A stretch of 64,000 nt of DNA, taken from assembly GCF_000444135.1 (NCBI RefSeq), contig NZ_ATDK01000046.1:16914-80913 (forward strand), in the 5' to 3' direction. The position numbers were made by a program, and so were the translations under genes. Positions 12,801-22,078 of the stretch are shown piece by piece; the first letter of the stretch is position 1, and every line of letters starts with the position of its first letter. This DNA comes from Pseudomonas avellanae BPIC 631. Its GTDB lineage: Bacteria; Pseudomonadota; Gammaproteobacteria; Pseudomonadales; Pseudomonadaceae. The notes beneath the pieces were generated by a model. It did not search any database, was not told the origin of the DNA, and saw nothing but the letters and a program-made list of their open reading frames with translations.

Positions 12801-15800
12801 AGGTACGGGTCGCCCTGTTCGGCCGTCAGGTGGTGATAAAGAATGCCTTCCTGCAGCGGCGCCAACGGGTAGATTTCCTGCACATTGGCCGCCCCGCCTG
12901 GCACCGTGGCGACAATGCGGTCGATGGTCGGCTGGTCGAGCCGGGTCAGGCTCAACAGCTCAGGGGTGATGTGCGTGCAGCCCGTCGGCACGCGGTTGAC
13001 CGGTGCGCTGATCTCGCGGCCCTTGCCCACGGAGGCAGCCAGCGCAGCCACGGTGGGCTGGCCCAGCAACACCCGTACATCGACGCTCAGGCCGATGGTG
13101 CGCAGGCGCTCGACCAGGCTGACCGCCAAGAGCGAATGGCCACCCAGTTCAAAGAAGTTGTCGTGACGGCCGACGTGCGCAAGGCCGAGCACCTGCGCCC
13201 AGAGCTGCGCCATGACGGTTTCTGTTTCGCCCTGCGGTGCCTCGTAGGCCTGCCCAGTCAGCGCTTGCAGATCCGCGTCTGGCAGTGCATTGCGATCCAG
13301 CTTGCCGTGGCTGGTCAGCGGCAACGATTGCAGGCGCATAAAGGCCAGCGGCACCATGTGCGACGGCAAACAAGCCTGTAGCGCCTCGCGCAGGGTTTCG
13401 GGTTCCACAGCGAACACTTCGGTGAACCAGGCCAGCAAGCGTTCGCCGCGCACCAGCACCACGGCGTCTTTGACGCCTGCCTGGCGGGCAAGCGCTGCCT
13501 CGATCTCACCCAGCTCGATGCGCATGCCGCGGATCTTCACTTGATCGTCGTTACGGCCCAGGTAATCCAGGCTGCCATCGACATTCCAGCGCACCAGATC
13601 GCCGCTGCGATACATGCGCGCCTGCACCTTGTCGCTGAACGGGTCGGCGACAAAGCGCTCTTCGGTCATTTGCGGCTTGTTCAAATAGCCACGGGCAACG
13701 CCTGCGCCGCCAATGTACAGCTCGCCGATAACCCCGACCGGAACGGGTTGCAGTTGCTCATCCAGCACGTAAACGCGGGTGTTGGCGATCGGACCGCCAA
13801 TGTGCAGCGGGCCGCCCGGGGTTACCGGCCCGGAGGTCGCTACTACTGTGGTTTCAGTCGGGCCGTAGTTATTGATCACCGCAAAGCCGGGGTCGCTGTC
13901 GAACTGGCGCAAGCGGTCGCCGCCGATCAGCAGCGTGCGCAGCGTCGGGTGCTGCCGAGGGCGTCTGAACGCCTGTTCAGCCACCGGCGTCGGCAGGAAA
14001 CTGACCTGCAGCGGTTGCTCCAGCCACCAGTCGAGCAGTTCATCGACGTGTTCGTTGCCCACCTGCGCGGGCGGCAGGTGCAGCACGGCACCGGCACACA
14101 ACGCTGGCCAGACTTCCCAGGCCATTGCATCAAAACCGAAACCGGCCACGCTCGCCGTATGACTGCCTGCATGCAGCGCAAACGCCTGGCAGTGCCAATG
14201 CACCAGATTGGCCAGCGTGCAGTGCTCGACCATCACGCCCTTGGGTTGGCCGGTGGAGCCGGAGGTGTAAATCACGTACGCCAGGTTTTGCGCATCAAGG
14301 CCCTGCACCTGGGGATTGCTGTCGGGGTGCGAATGCACGTCGGCCTGCTCGATGTTCAGCTGAGCGGTCTCACCCACCAGAGCAAGCGTCGCGTGCTCGG
14401 TCAGCACCAGACGCGGCGTGCTGTCTTGCAGCAGGTAAGCAATGCGCTCGGCCGGATAAACCGGGTCTACCGGCACATAGGCGGCACCCGCCTTGAGTAC
14501 GGCGAGCATGGCGATCAGACGTTGCGGCCCACGGTGCAGGCACAGCGCGACCCGCTCGTCCGGCATAACGCCCAGGCTGATCAGATGATGCGCGAGGCGA
14601 TTTGCCTGCTGGTTGAGCTGGGCATACGTCAGGGTGTTGCCATCCTGAATCAGCGCAGGGCTTTGTGGCGTTCTGGCAACCTGCGCTTCAATCAGCGCGT
14701 GCACGGTGAGACGCTCCGGGAACGCCAGCCCGGCAGGATTGAAATCTTCCAGCAAGTGCCGGCGCTCATCGGCGTCGAGGATCGAAACGTTGTCCAGCGC
14801 CAACGGCCAGGCCCGTTCCAGCGCCTGAACCAGTTGCTCCAGGGTATTTTGCATCCAGCCCGCAACACGCTTGGCGCCCATGCCCTGCATGGCCAGCACG
14901 TGCAGGTCGAAGTTCTCGCCCAGGTCATCGACGCTGAGGGTCAGCGGGTAGTTGCTGCGTACATCACCGCCGAGCACCCGCACGCCTTGCCAGAGCCCTT
15001 CGCCGTCGTGCGGCTTGACCTCGGCGCTGTGGCGGTAGTTGAGCAAGGCGCTGAACAGCGGCGTACCCGAGGCCACGCCGCTGCAACCCTGAGCGAGTAC
15101 CAAGGATGCCTGTTCATGGGCGATCAGCGCAGCAAGCCTTGAATGCACAGCCTTCACCGCTGCACGGGTGGCAAGCGCGGTGTCGACCCGCAACGGCAGG
15201 GTATTGATGAAAACCCCTAGCGCCCGCTCGGCACCCTCGCCGCCCATGCGCCCGAGCAAAACGGTACCGAACACCACGTCGCGGCGGTTGGCGAGCACGC
15301 CAAGTACCCGCGCCCAGGCGACGTGCATCAAACTGGCGGCGCTCACGCCGAGTTGGCGGGCTTGCTCACGCAGCCGCAGCGCCAGATTGCTGTCGAGTGT
15401 GCGTCGATCCTCTTCGATACCGCTGCCATCGGCGGGCACATCATGTATGCCGAAAGGCAGGGTCGGTTCTTCGACATCACTGAGCATTTCACTGAAAAAC
15501 GCCTTGTGGCGCGCGTCGTCGTTGCGCAGGTTCACCTGTGCCACGTAGTTGCGGTACGGCACTGGCGTTTTCAGCGCCGAATGCTGCCCAGACAACAGTG
15601 CCTGCATTTCGCGGCTGACCACTTCCATCGCGGTGTTATCGAGCACCAGGTGATGGAACAGCAGAATTGCGACTGTTTCGCCGCTCGACGAATCGTGGGC
15701 ATGCACCAGACGCATCAAGGGTGCCTGGGCCAGATCCAGCCGGTGGCTGCGGGCGTCATACCGCCGTTGCAGGCGATCAACGACTGAAATCTGTGAGTCT

Positions 15801-18800
15801 TCGGCGTCGAAATCGACTGCCTGCAACGTCAGTTCGGCACGGCGCCAGACCACTTGCTGCGGGCTTTCCAGCCCTTCCCAGACCACCGAGGTGCGCAGAA
15901 TGTCGTGGCGGTCGATGACCTGTTGCAAGGCAGCGGCCCAGGTGTGAAGACGTTCAAGGCTGTCGAACGCCAGACGCCATTGCAGCAGGTACGGATCGCC
16001 CTGCTCAGCGGTCAGGTGATGATAGAGAATGCCTTCCTGCAAGGGGGCCAGCGGGTAGATTTCCTGCACGTTGGCGGCACCGCCTGGCACGCTGGCGACA
16101 ATTCGGTCGATGGCGACTTGTTCAAGCGTCACCAGGCTCAACATGTCCGCAGTGATTCGCGTACAGCCTGGCGGAACGCGGTTTTCGGGTACCTGAAACG
16201 CTTGGGCGTTAGTCGCGGCAGTGTTGCAAGCGGCCAGCGCAGCCAGGGTCGGCTGGCTGAGCAGCACATGCACATCGGCCTGCAAACCTGCCTTGCGCAA
16301 CTGTTCGACCAGTTTGACCGCCAGTAACGAATGGCCGCCCAGCTCGAAGAAGTTATCGTGCCGCCCTACCCGTTCCACGCCGAGCACCTGCGCCCAGACG
16401 GGCGCCATTGCGATTTCCACCTCGCCCAGTGGCGCCTCGTAAACGTGACCGAGCAAGTACGCAGGGTCCGGGTCGGGCAGCGCACGGCGGTCAAGTTTGC
16501 CGTTGGCGGTCAATGGCAGCGAAGCCATGCGCGTGAAGGCTCGCGGCACCATGTAACCGGGCAAAAGTGCTCTTAGTGCATGATTCAGTGCATCGGTATC
16601 GACCGCAGACGTTTCAGTGAACCAGGCCAGCAGATGGAAATCGCGGACCAGCACCACGGCGTCTTTGACGCCTTCCTGGCGGGTCAGCACCGCCTCGATT
16701 TCACCCGGCTCGATGCGCATGCCGCGAATCTTCACCTGGTCGTCGTTACGGCCCAGGTAATCCAGTGTGCCGTCAGCGTTCCAGGCCACCAGGTCGCCGC
16801 TGCGGTACATCCGCGCGCTTGCGACGTCACTGAACGGGTCGTGAATAAAGCGCTCTTCGGTCATTTGCGGCTGGTTCAGGTAGCCACGCGCCACGCCTGC
16901 ACCGCCGATGTAAAGCTCACCGGGGACGCCCGGCGGCAGGGGCTGCAAGTGCTCATCAAGCACATAAACCCGAGTATTGGCGATAGGGCCGCCGATGTGC
17001 AGCGAACCGTTGGCAAACACCTGGCCGGAGGTGGCGACCACCGTGGTTTCGGTCGGGCCGTAGTTGTTGACCACGGCGTAACGGCGGTTGTGGGCAAACT
17101 GACGAAGGCGGTCGCCGCCGATCAACAGGGTGTGCAGGGTCGGGTGTTCTTCGTCCTGGCTGAACGCATATTCAGCCACCGGGGTGGGCAGAAAACTGAC
17201 ATCCAGCGGCTGGGCGCGCCACCAGTTGAGCATGGCTTCGATGTCTTCGCCGCTTTCCTGGATCGGGGCCAGATGCAGGGTGGCGCCTGCGCACAGGGTC
17301 GGCCAGACCTCCCAGGCCATCGCGTCAAAGCCGAAACCTGCGAGGCAGGAGGTGTGGCTGCCCGCCTTCACGTCAAACGCCGCGCAATGCCAGTCCACCA
17401 GACTGGCCAGCGTGTTGTGCTCGACCATCACGCCCTTTGGCTGGCCGGTGGAGCCCGAGGTGTAGATCACGTAGACCAGATTGTCACGGCTCAGGCCCGA
17501 CACCTGCGGATTGCTGTCATCGCCCTGGCTGTGCGCGCAGTGATCCAGTTCGATCAGCGGCACCGCCAGCGGCGGTAAGCGATCCACCAGCGTCGATAGT
17601 GTCAACACGGCCACCGGCGCGCTGTCGCTCAGCAGGTAATTCAGACGTTCGCGGGGGTGCGACGGGTCGATGGGCACATAGGCTGCGCCCGCTTTGAGAA
17701 TCGCCAGCAAACCGATCAAGGTTTCCAGGCTGCGGCGCGAAACGACGGCAACACGATCATCCGGGCGCACTCCGTGGTTGATCAAGCGCCGGGCCAGTGC
17801 GTTGGCGTGCCGATTGAGTTGCGCGTAGGTCAGGTGTTGCCCCTGAAACGCCGCCGCCACGGCATCTGGAAACGCCCGCGCCTGTTGCTCGATGCGCCGA
17901 TGAATCAACGGCTCATCGCCGAGTTCTGTTTGTGTCTGGTTCCAGTGCTGCAGGTGCAGCTGCTCGGCAGGTGTCAGCAGCTGGAAATCCCCGATTTGCA
18001 GCGCCGGGCTTTCAACGCCCTGCTCCAGAATATGCAGCAGGCGCCCGGCGATAGCTTGTGCCTCGGCATCGTCGACCCAGGCCCGATGGTGGACAATGTG
18101 CAGCGAGGCGTCGTCGTTGAGGCTGTTGCTGCGCAAATGAATGGCCAGAGGCGTCGCTTCAAAGCCATTGGAGACTTTTACCGTTTTTGCCTGGGCCTCG
18201 CCGTAGCGGTAGGCATGGTCTTCCAGCTCGTAGGAGACCGAGACTTCAAACAGCTGGGCGCGCTCTTCACGGGATAATTCCAGGCTGCGATTCAGCTCGC
18301 TGACTGGAAAGCGTTGATGACGGAAATCGCGTTTCAGCGCATCACGCACCTCGGCCACCAGCGCGCCGAAGTCCAGCCCTTCGGCGAAGGCCATACGCAC
18401 GGCGCTGACCTGGGCAAAGTGGCCCAATGTGGCCTTGAAGTGCGCGCCGGTGCGGTTGAGCAGCGGCAGCCCGACCACCCACTCCTTGCGTTGCGTCGTG
18501 CGTGTGAAGTACACATGCAAGGCCGCCAGCAACACATGAAACGCCGAAGCATTGTGGCGTTCGGCGAACTGTTTTATGCGCGCATGCAGCGCTGCGGGCA
18601 GCGCCTGCACCCAGGCATGCGACGGTGCCGGATCGGTTAACCGGCGGTTGTGATAGCGGGACATCAGCAAGGGTTCTGGCAGACTGCGGTATTTGTCCAG
18701 CCAGTAGGCCTTGTCCTTGGCGAAGCGTGGTGATGCATGATAACGGGCGTCGTCGATGATGAAATCGCTGTAGCGCGGCGCGTCGAGTTCAAGGCTGTGG

Positions 18801-19303
18801 CCCTCTATCTGCGCGGTGTACAGCTCGCCCAGTGACTTCATCATCTGCCCGTAACCCCACCCGTCAAGAATCAGGTGGTGGGCCTGGGTGGCCAGCCAGT
18901 AACCATCCGTGCCCAGACGAATCAGGCAAAATTCAACCAAGGGACGGCCATCGAAAACACAAGGACGCTGCATCTGCTCGCTGACCAGCGCCAAGGCTGA
19001 GCTGGCAGGATCGAGGTGATCGCTGAAGTCGTGCACTGCCAGCGGCATGGGTATGGACGCCGCGTACGTCTGAAGTGGCAAACCATCCGCGCCGGCGCCT
19101 GGCATCAGCACGGTGCGCAAGCCTTCGTGGGCTGCAACCAGTTGCGCCAGCGCACGTTGCAGCGCCTGGGCATCCATCGGCCCGGTCATCTGCATGTAGC
19201 CGCCGATGTTGTAGAGCGGAGAATCGCCACGGCTGATCTGGTCAAGCCAGATGTCACGCTGGGCAGCGGTCAGGGGGAATGTTGGGGCGACAGAGGCACG
19301 CAT
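9797..19303 (-). CDS. syfA: Lipopeptide NRPS SyfA-like, three complete modules
   Basis: A 3168-residue synthetase that should load a fatty acid and the first three residues of a linear lipopeptide. The first condensation domain is a starter type with HHLILDG. Three C-A-T modules follow, with carrier motifs LGGHSLL near residues 988, 2053 and 3121 and A-domain cores (YTSGSTG) near 618, 1684 and 2739. Specificity residues read DAWFLGNV (Leu), DAWFLGNV (Leu) and roughly DAWQVGVD (Gln is likely, less certain). The C domains of modules 2 and 3 carry HHLTAEQGD, the extended motif of dual epimerisation/condensation domains, so residues 1 and 2 should end up D. There is no thioesterase, in keeping with hand-over to SyfB, whose GTG overlaps this stop. 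The reading frame is intact, unlike syfB. The order Leu-Leu-Gln matches syringafactin; the name rests on that and on the gene layout. Confidence 0.9.
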   Translation of the reverse strand: MRASVAPTFPLTAAQRDIWLDQISRGDSPLYNIGGYMQMTGPMDAQALQRALAQLVAAHEGLRTVLMPGAGADGLPLQTYAASIPMPLAVHDFSDHLDPASSALALVSEQMQRPCVFDGRPLVEFCLIRLGTDGYWLATQAHHLILDGWGYGQMMKSLGELYTAQIEGHSLELDAPRYSDFIIDDARYHASPRFAKDKAYWLDKYRSLPEPLLMSRYHNRRLTDPAPSHAWVQALPAALHARIKQFAERHNASAFHVLLAALHVYFTRTTQRKEWVVGLPLLNRTGAHFKATLGHFAQVSAVRMAFAEGLDFGALVAEVRDALKRDFRHQRFPVSELNRSLELSREERAQLFEVSVSYELEDHAYRYGEAQAKTVKVSNGFEATPLAIHLRSNSLNDDASLHIVHHRAWVDDAEAQAIAGRLLHILEQGVESPALQIGDFQLLTPAEQLHLQHWNQTQTELGDEPLIHRRIEQQARAFPDAVAAAFQGQHLTYAQLNRHANALARRLINHGVRPDDRVAVVSRRSLETLIGLLAILKAGAAYVPIDPSHPRERLNYLLSDSAPVAVLTLSTLVDRLPPLAVPLIELDHCAHSQGDDSNPQVSGLSRDNLVYVIYTSGSTGQPKGVMVEHNTLASLVDWHCAAFDVKAGSHTSCLAGFGFDAMAWEVWPTLCAGATLHLAPIQESGEDIEAMLNWWRAQPLDVSFLPTPVAEYAFSQDEEHPTLHTLLIGGDRLRQFAHNRRYAVVNNYGPTETTVVATSGQVFANGSLHIGGPIANTRVYVLDEHLQPLPPGVPGELYIGGAGVARGYLNQPQMTEERFIHDPFSDVASARMYRSGDLVAWNADGTLDYLGRNDDQVKIRGMRIEPGEIEAVLTRQEGVKDAVVLVRDFHLLAWFTETSAVDTDALNHALRALLPGYMVPRAFTRMASLPLTANGKLDRRALPDPDPAYLLGHVYEAPLGEVEIAMAPVWAQVLGVERVGRHDNFFELGGHSLLAVKLVEQLRKAGLQADVHVLLSQPTLAALAACNTAATNAQAFQVPENRVPPGCTRITADMLSLVTLEQVAIDRIVASVPGGAANVQEIYPLAPLQEGILYHHLTAEQGDPYLLQWRLAFDSLERLHTWAAALQQVIDRHDILRTSVVWEGLESPQQVVWRRAELTLQAVDFDAEDSQISVVDRLQRRYDARSHRLDLAQAPLMRLVHAHDSSSGETVAILLFHHLVLDNTAMEVVSREMQALLSGQHSALKTPVPYRNYVAQVNLRNDDARHKAFFSEMLSDVEEPTLPFGIHDVPADGSGIEEDRRTLDSNLALRLREQARQLGVSAASLMHVAWARVLGVLANRRDVVFGTVLLGRMGGEGAERALGVFINTLPLRVDTALATRAAVKAVHSRLAALIAHEQASLVLAQGCSGVASGTPLFSALLNYRHSAEVKPHDGEGLWQGVRVLGGDVRSNYPLTLSVDDLGENFDLHVLAMQGMGAKRVAGWMQNTLEQLVQALERAWPLALDNVSILDADERRHLLEDFNPAGLAFPERLTVHALIEAQVARTPQSPALIQDGNTLTYAQLNQQANRLAHHLISLGVMPDERVALCLHRGPQRLIAMLAVLKAGAAYVPVDPVYPAERIAYLLQDSTPRLVLTEHATLALVGETAQLNIEQADVHSHPDSNPQVQGLDAQNLAYVIYTSGSTGQPKGVMVEHCTLANLVHWHCQAFALHAGSHTASVAGFGFDAMAWEVWPALCAGAVLHLPPAQVGNEHVDELLDWWLEQPLQVSFLPTPVAEQAFRRPRQHPTLRTLLIGGDRLRQFDSDPGFAVINNYGPTETTVVATSGPVTPGGPLHIGGPIANTRVYVLDEQLQPVPVGVIGELYIGGAGVARGYLNKPQMTEERFVADPFSDKVQARMYRSGDLVRWNVDGSLDYLGRNDDQVKIRGMRIELGEIEAALARQAGVKDAVVLVRGERLLAWFTEVFAVEPETLREALQACLPSHMVPLAFMRLQSLPLTSHGKLDRNALPDADLQALTGQAYEAPQGETETVMAQLWAQVLGLAHVGRHDNFFELGGHSLLAVSLVERLRTIGLSVDVRVLLGQPTVAALAASVGKGREISAPVNRVPTGCTHITPELLSLTRLDQPTIDRIVATVPGGAANVQEIYPLAPLQEGILYHHLTAEQGDPYLLQLRINVDSLERLNAVAAALRTVIARHDSLRTAIVWQGLEVPQQVVWRHADLTVERVAPTQVDAEAGTARMDLAGAPLIRLLYSPDVTGPSLSATLQFHHIVVDATALEVMREEMLAHLRGEPGPTLPAVPYRNYVAQARMGVSEAEHETYFREQLGDIDEPTLPFDLRDVQGDSRSIEEAQQVVPDALLRGLRSQARQLGGSVASLLHLAWGRVLAAATGNPRVVFGTVLLGRLQGGAGADRGMGIFINTLPLRIDLDNVGVRDGARATHARLAQLLGHEHASLAQAQRWSGVAAPLPLFSAILNYRHAAGQARQDAQHDAWQGLNILASEKHTNYPLSLNVDDLGESLRLSVTVPAEIGARRICGYVQQVLAGMRDALENQPDLPLQRLPVLPADERQRLLVDFNATDVHHDLQQTLQGLFEAQVARTPQAVAVRAGRSQLTYRQLNEQANCLAHHLIKLGVRPDDRVAICVERGVGMVVGLLAILKAGGAYVPLDPSYPRERLHYMFKDSAPVVLLTQASTRALLDDEGTPRVDLDSANWDMQRFANPRVADLTPNHLAYVIYTSGSTGTPKGVMVEHRNVSNLVQWSSQLCPPSSGSALLHKTPISFDASVWEIFWPLSSGIPLVLARPDGQRDPAYVAQVIQERKISVVQFVPVLLQQFLDLPQSRECHSLTDIVCGGGELTVALAEQLRQRLPQVRLHNVYGPTETTVDCSVWTLEPHQPVPGSVLPIGRPISNTRLYVLDAQDHPVPQGVSGQLHIGGAGVTRGYLNLPQADAERFIDSPFVRGDRLYRSGDLVRQRADGLLEFLGRNDDQVKIHGLRIEPGDIQACLTAHPDIQQAVVLVRDEPPGGQRLVAYYTSTLLPIETLRELLRAQLPDYMVPALYVHLHEMPLAPNGKLDRKALPAPGVDALLTRPYEAPQGETETLLASLWAELLGVEQVGRHDNFFELGGHSLLAVSLTARLRQEGIEADVRALFEQPTLAGYAAITENMEIIL

Positions 19304-19593
19304 GGCTCAAGGTCCTTCTTGGCGGATAAGCCGCGGATTAGGCACTGCCAACTGGCCGATGTATGGCCCCTGAAACCCGGACACTGGCGTATAGCCACCA
19401 AGCGTGGCAACGGCATGTGTATCCGCTTGCTACTCTGTCCCTGTTTTCCGCTACAGACGCAGGATAAAAGCTTAGGCTGAATACCCAAAGACCCAGTGTC
19501 ACAATCAGACTTATCAGTCATTGCAAACAGCAGTTGCCGCGCACGAGCCCACCACGGTCCCTTTTTGCGCGGTCGGAATCAGGAAAGCTCAGG
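19304..19593. promoter_or_regulatory. Intergenic region between divergent syfA and the LuxR-type regulator
   Basis: These 290 bases separate the syfA start from the start of the regulator on the other strand and must hold the promoters of both. No reading frame of interest is present. I could not pick out a convincing promoter pair or lux-box-like palindrome by eye. A purine-rich stretch just before 19594 (AGGAAAGCTCAGG) supplies the ribosome site for the regulator. Confidence 0.6.
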
Positions 19594-20367
19594 ATGAACA
19601 CGGCGCAACACCCCGAATACAGCAGCGATCCGCGCTTTTATCAGCAGTTGGCTCAACTGGTCTCCAGCACCGGCTGCGCTACATTTGCCGGGCACATGCT
19701 GCAACTGGTGGATGCACTGGTGCCCATTCACGGGCTCGGCCTCAGTGAGTGGACGCTGGACCTGCGCCAGAGCAGCATCAGCCGTATCAACCTGCTCGGC
19801 GGCGCCGGCCTGCAATACGACCCGCCCACCACCGAAGCGCCGCACCATCCGCTGCTACCGAGCATCCTGCACATGCAGGACCCCTTGCTGGTGCAGCTCA
19901 AGACCCCGCTGAGCAAACAACACCCGCAGCGCAACACCCACCAGTGCAATCTGGTTTCAAGCCAGGGCGACCGTCGGCGGATCATCTGCTTCTACCGGCT
20001 GACGGCCCTGCGTGCGTTTTCCCTGAGCGAACTGTCGTTGCTCAAAAGCCTGTCTGACACTTTGTTGCCACTGGTCGAGCATCACGCATAAAGCCTCGTC
20101 CAGGCCGGCAACCGTGGCGCAGGCCAGGAACCGGAACCCGGCTCTCTGGACCAGGCGTTCAGCGGCCGGCTGGCGCAGGATTCGATCACGTTGTCCGCAC
20201 GCGAGCAGGAGGTTTGCCTGGGCCTGCTGACAGGCGGAACCGTGGCCGAAATGGCTGCGCGGCTGAAGGTCAAGAATAGCTCGGTGGAAACCTACCTCAA
20301 GCGCGCCACCGCCAAACTGGGGGTCAGTGGGCGACATGGTCTGGCACGCTGGATGGCGGGCGGCTGA
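19594..20367 (+). pseudogene. syfR: LuxR-type regulator of the lipopeptide locus, interrupted by an in-frame TAA
   Basis: The gene starts at ATG 19594 behind AGGAAAGCTCAGG. The N-terminal half (165 codons) reads as an autoinducer-binding or sensor-like domain and ends at TAA 20089-20091. Without any frame change, reading continues for another 91 codons to TGA 20365-20367. That part holds a clear LuxR helix-turn-helix: LSAREQEVCLGLLTGG, then AEMAARLKVKNSSVETYLKR. The expected product is about 257 residues, a normal LuxR length. The stop cuts off the whole DNA-binding domain, so the short protein should not activate transcription. A single C-to-T change from CAA would create it. The position next to syfA is that of the known activator of syringafactin synthesis. 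The symbol is given on context; function is not shown by sequence alone. Confidence 0.82.
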
Positions 20368-20450
20368 GGGTTTCGAGTTGCGACGTTTGACCTGTGCAGG
20401 CGTACGTTCTGGCTTTGAAATAACGTGAAACAAAACAGCCGAATAACAGA

Positions 20451-20469
20451 AAGGGCCGCCCCGGCCCTT
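20451..20469 (-). terminator. Stem-loop terminator between convergent regulator genes
   Basis: The sequence AAGGGCC, a five-base loop and GGCCCTT form a perfect seven-pair stem. Read on the minus strand it is followed by TTTCTGTTATT, which suits rho-independent termination of the SorC-type gene ending at 20540. It may also slow transcripts from the LuxR gene ending at 20367. Confidence 0.7.
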
Positions 20470-20539
20470 GTGGCTCAACCCTTTTGCATTCATCAATCAA
20501 GCCGTAACGACCTTCTAACTGCAATGCTGCGCTGACTCA

Positions 20540-21520
20540 TCACCCTTTGCGCGTTGCGTCATCCAGAGCAAGAATGGTGTGGGCATTGGTGACCGTCGTC
20601 GCCAGTGTGTTGATCACGCCCGAGCGCAAAGCCCCTAATGTCGCCGCCGCCTTGGTGTTTTCGCTGGCGATGGCCACCACGTCCGGGATGCGGAATAGCT
20701 CCTGCACGGTCAGGCCGATCACCCTGCCCTGAATGGCGTTGACCGCTGGCTGGCCATGAATGTCGATGAAATCGTAGCCCATCATGTCGCCGACGGTGCC
20801 GGACAGCCGCGCCTGAGCGATTTCCTGCGGCGAGAACCAGCCCATGCGCACCATGTTGCTGTTTTCGCTCATGTCACCGATGCCGATCAGCGCCATGTCG
20901 GCACGGCGCGCGCGATCCAGCGTTGAGCGCACCGTGTCGTTGCTGATCAGAATGCTGCGCAGTTCGGGGTTGGCGACCAGTGCCGGGGCGTACAGGCTCT
21001 CGCTTTCACCGCCAAAGCGCAGCGCCAGTCGCCGGCAGATGTGGTCGGGGTTCATGTATTCGCCGGCCTTGAGCGAACCGCCGATGGCGCAGACAAATGT
21101 GCAGTTGCGCGTCACCGGCAAAAACACGTTGTCGGCCACTGCACCAACGTTACGGCCCATGCCGACAGCGACGATCATGCCGTCGCCCAGGGTTTTGTTC
21201 AGGTAATTGGCGACCAGGCTGGCAACCGCCGAGCGCTGGGTATCGGGATCACTGTGATCAACCGCAATCAACGCCCGGTCCAGCTGGAATCGCTCCACCA
21301 GTGCCAGTTCCAGCTCGTTGTTCATGGCCGGGTGTTGCAGCACGCGCACTTCGACAATGCCCTCATCGCGTGCGCGCTTGAGGAGCCGGCTTACCTTGGC
21401 CCGGGAAAGGTCGAAGCGTTTGGCGATAGCTTCCTGAGTGACGTTCTCAAGGTAATAGAGCATCGCGACTTCAGTCATCAGATCGATGTCGCTGGCCATG
21501 CGCTGGGTACTGTCACTCAT
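20540..21520 (-). CDS. SorC/DeoR-family sugar-responsive transcriptional regulator
   Basis: A 326-residue regulator. Residues 28-50 form the helix-turn-helix (TQEAIAKRFDLSRAKVSRLL). The rest matches the SorC sugar-binding domain, which is related to sugar-phosphate isomerases and normally binds a phosphorylated sugar as effector. ATG 21520 is preceded by GGAAG at a good distance. An upstream TTG at 21547 with GGAG is also possible and would add nine residues. The gene lies just beyond an RpiB-family gene on the same strand and faces an ABC-importer operon. The long inverted repeat in the shared intergenic region (22079-22275) is the likely binding site. By family habit it should control the import and catabolic operon with the pathway sugar phosphate as signal. 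Confidence 0.88.
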   Translation of the reverse strand: MSDSTQRMASDIDLMTEVAMLYYLENVTQEAIAKRFDLSRAKVSRLLKRARDEGIVEVRVLQHPAMNNELELALVERFQLDRALIAVDHSDPDTQRSAVASLVANYLNKTLGDGMIVAVGMGRNVGAVADNVFLPVTRNCTFVCAIGGSLKAGEYMNPDHICRRLALRFGGESESLYAPALVANPELRSILISNDTVRSTLDRARRADMALIGIGDMSENSNMVRMGWFSPQEIAQARLSGTVGDMMGYDFIDIHGQPAVNAIQGRVIGLTVQELFRIPDVVAIASENTKAAATLGALRSGVINTLATTVTNAHTILALDDATRKG

Positions 21521-21583
21521 GTGGACGGGCTTCCGTTTCGGCGTCAAAGGCGCATTCTCCCTACTCCCGCCCTGTTCCGTCCA

Positions 21584-22045
21584 CTATTGATGCCCGTCAC
21601 GCTCGATCGCGCTGATGCGATCGACCTTGGCACCGGAGCGCGCAGCCTCGAACTCCGATTCCAGGAACGATTTGACGATGCTTTTCGCCAACTCCGCGCC
21701 GATCACCCGTGCACCGATGGAGAGGATTTGCGCATCGTTGCTCTTGCGTGCCCGTTCCGCCGAGTAGGTGTCGTGGGCCTGGGCAGCGCGAATCCCGAGC
21801 ACCTTGTTGGCCGAGATGGCCATACCGATCCCGGTGCCGCAGACCAGCACCCCGAGGCGCTGCTGCCCGGCGTTGATGGCGGTCGCGACGGCCAGGGCAA
21901 TGTCCGGGTAAAGCACCGGCGCGGTGGAATGGGTGCCGAAATCAGTCACCGGGTAACCCAGTGACTCGATATGGCGCTTCAACAATTCCTTGAGTTCATA
22001 ACCCGCTTCATCACATCCGATAGCCACCGGGAAAGGTGTGTTCAT
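21584..22045 (-). CDS. RpiB/LacAB-family sugar-phosphate isomerase, probably for a tetrose phosphate
   Basis: A 153-residue protein of the RpiB fold, with the catalytic-cysteine loop LVCGTGIGMAISANK near residues 66-80. The ATG at 22045 has GGAG upstream; the longer open frame to 22093 lacks support. Two positions differ from ribose-5-phosphate isomerase B of E. coli: the His of GCDHVG is Glu here (GCDEAGY), and the His of the HND motif, assigned to sugar ring opening, is Ser (ARKSNDAQ). A tetrulose 4-phosphate has no stable ring to open, so these changes fit an erythrulose-phosphate isomerase. That would make it the last step of the neighbouring tetritol pathway, giving erythrose 4-phosphate. 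The substrate is inferred from context and these residues. Confidence 0.8.
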   Translation of the reverse strand: MNTPFPVAIGCDEAGYELKELLKRHIESLGYPVTDFGTHSTAPVLYPDIALAVATAINAGQQRLGVLVCGTGIGMAISANKVLGIRAAQAHDTYSAERARKSNDAQILSIGARVIGAELAKSIVKSFLESEFEAARSGAKVDRISAIERDGHQ

Positions 22046-22078
22046 GGCATCAGGCTCCACTGCCGAGGTCTTTTTATC

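Noticed and set aside
13541..15142. A 533-codon open frame on the plus strand
   Set aside because: Antisense shadow of syfA module 2; composition shows no protein family.
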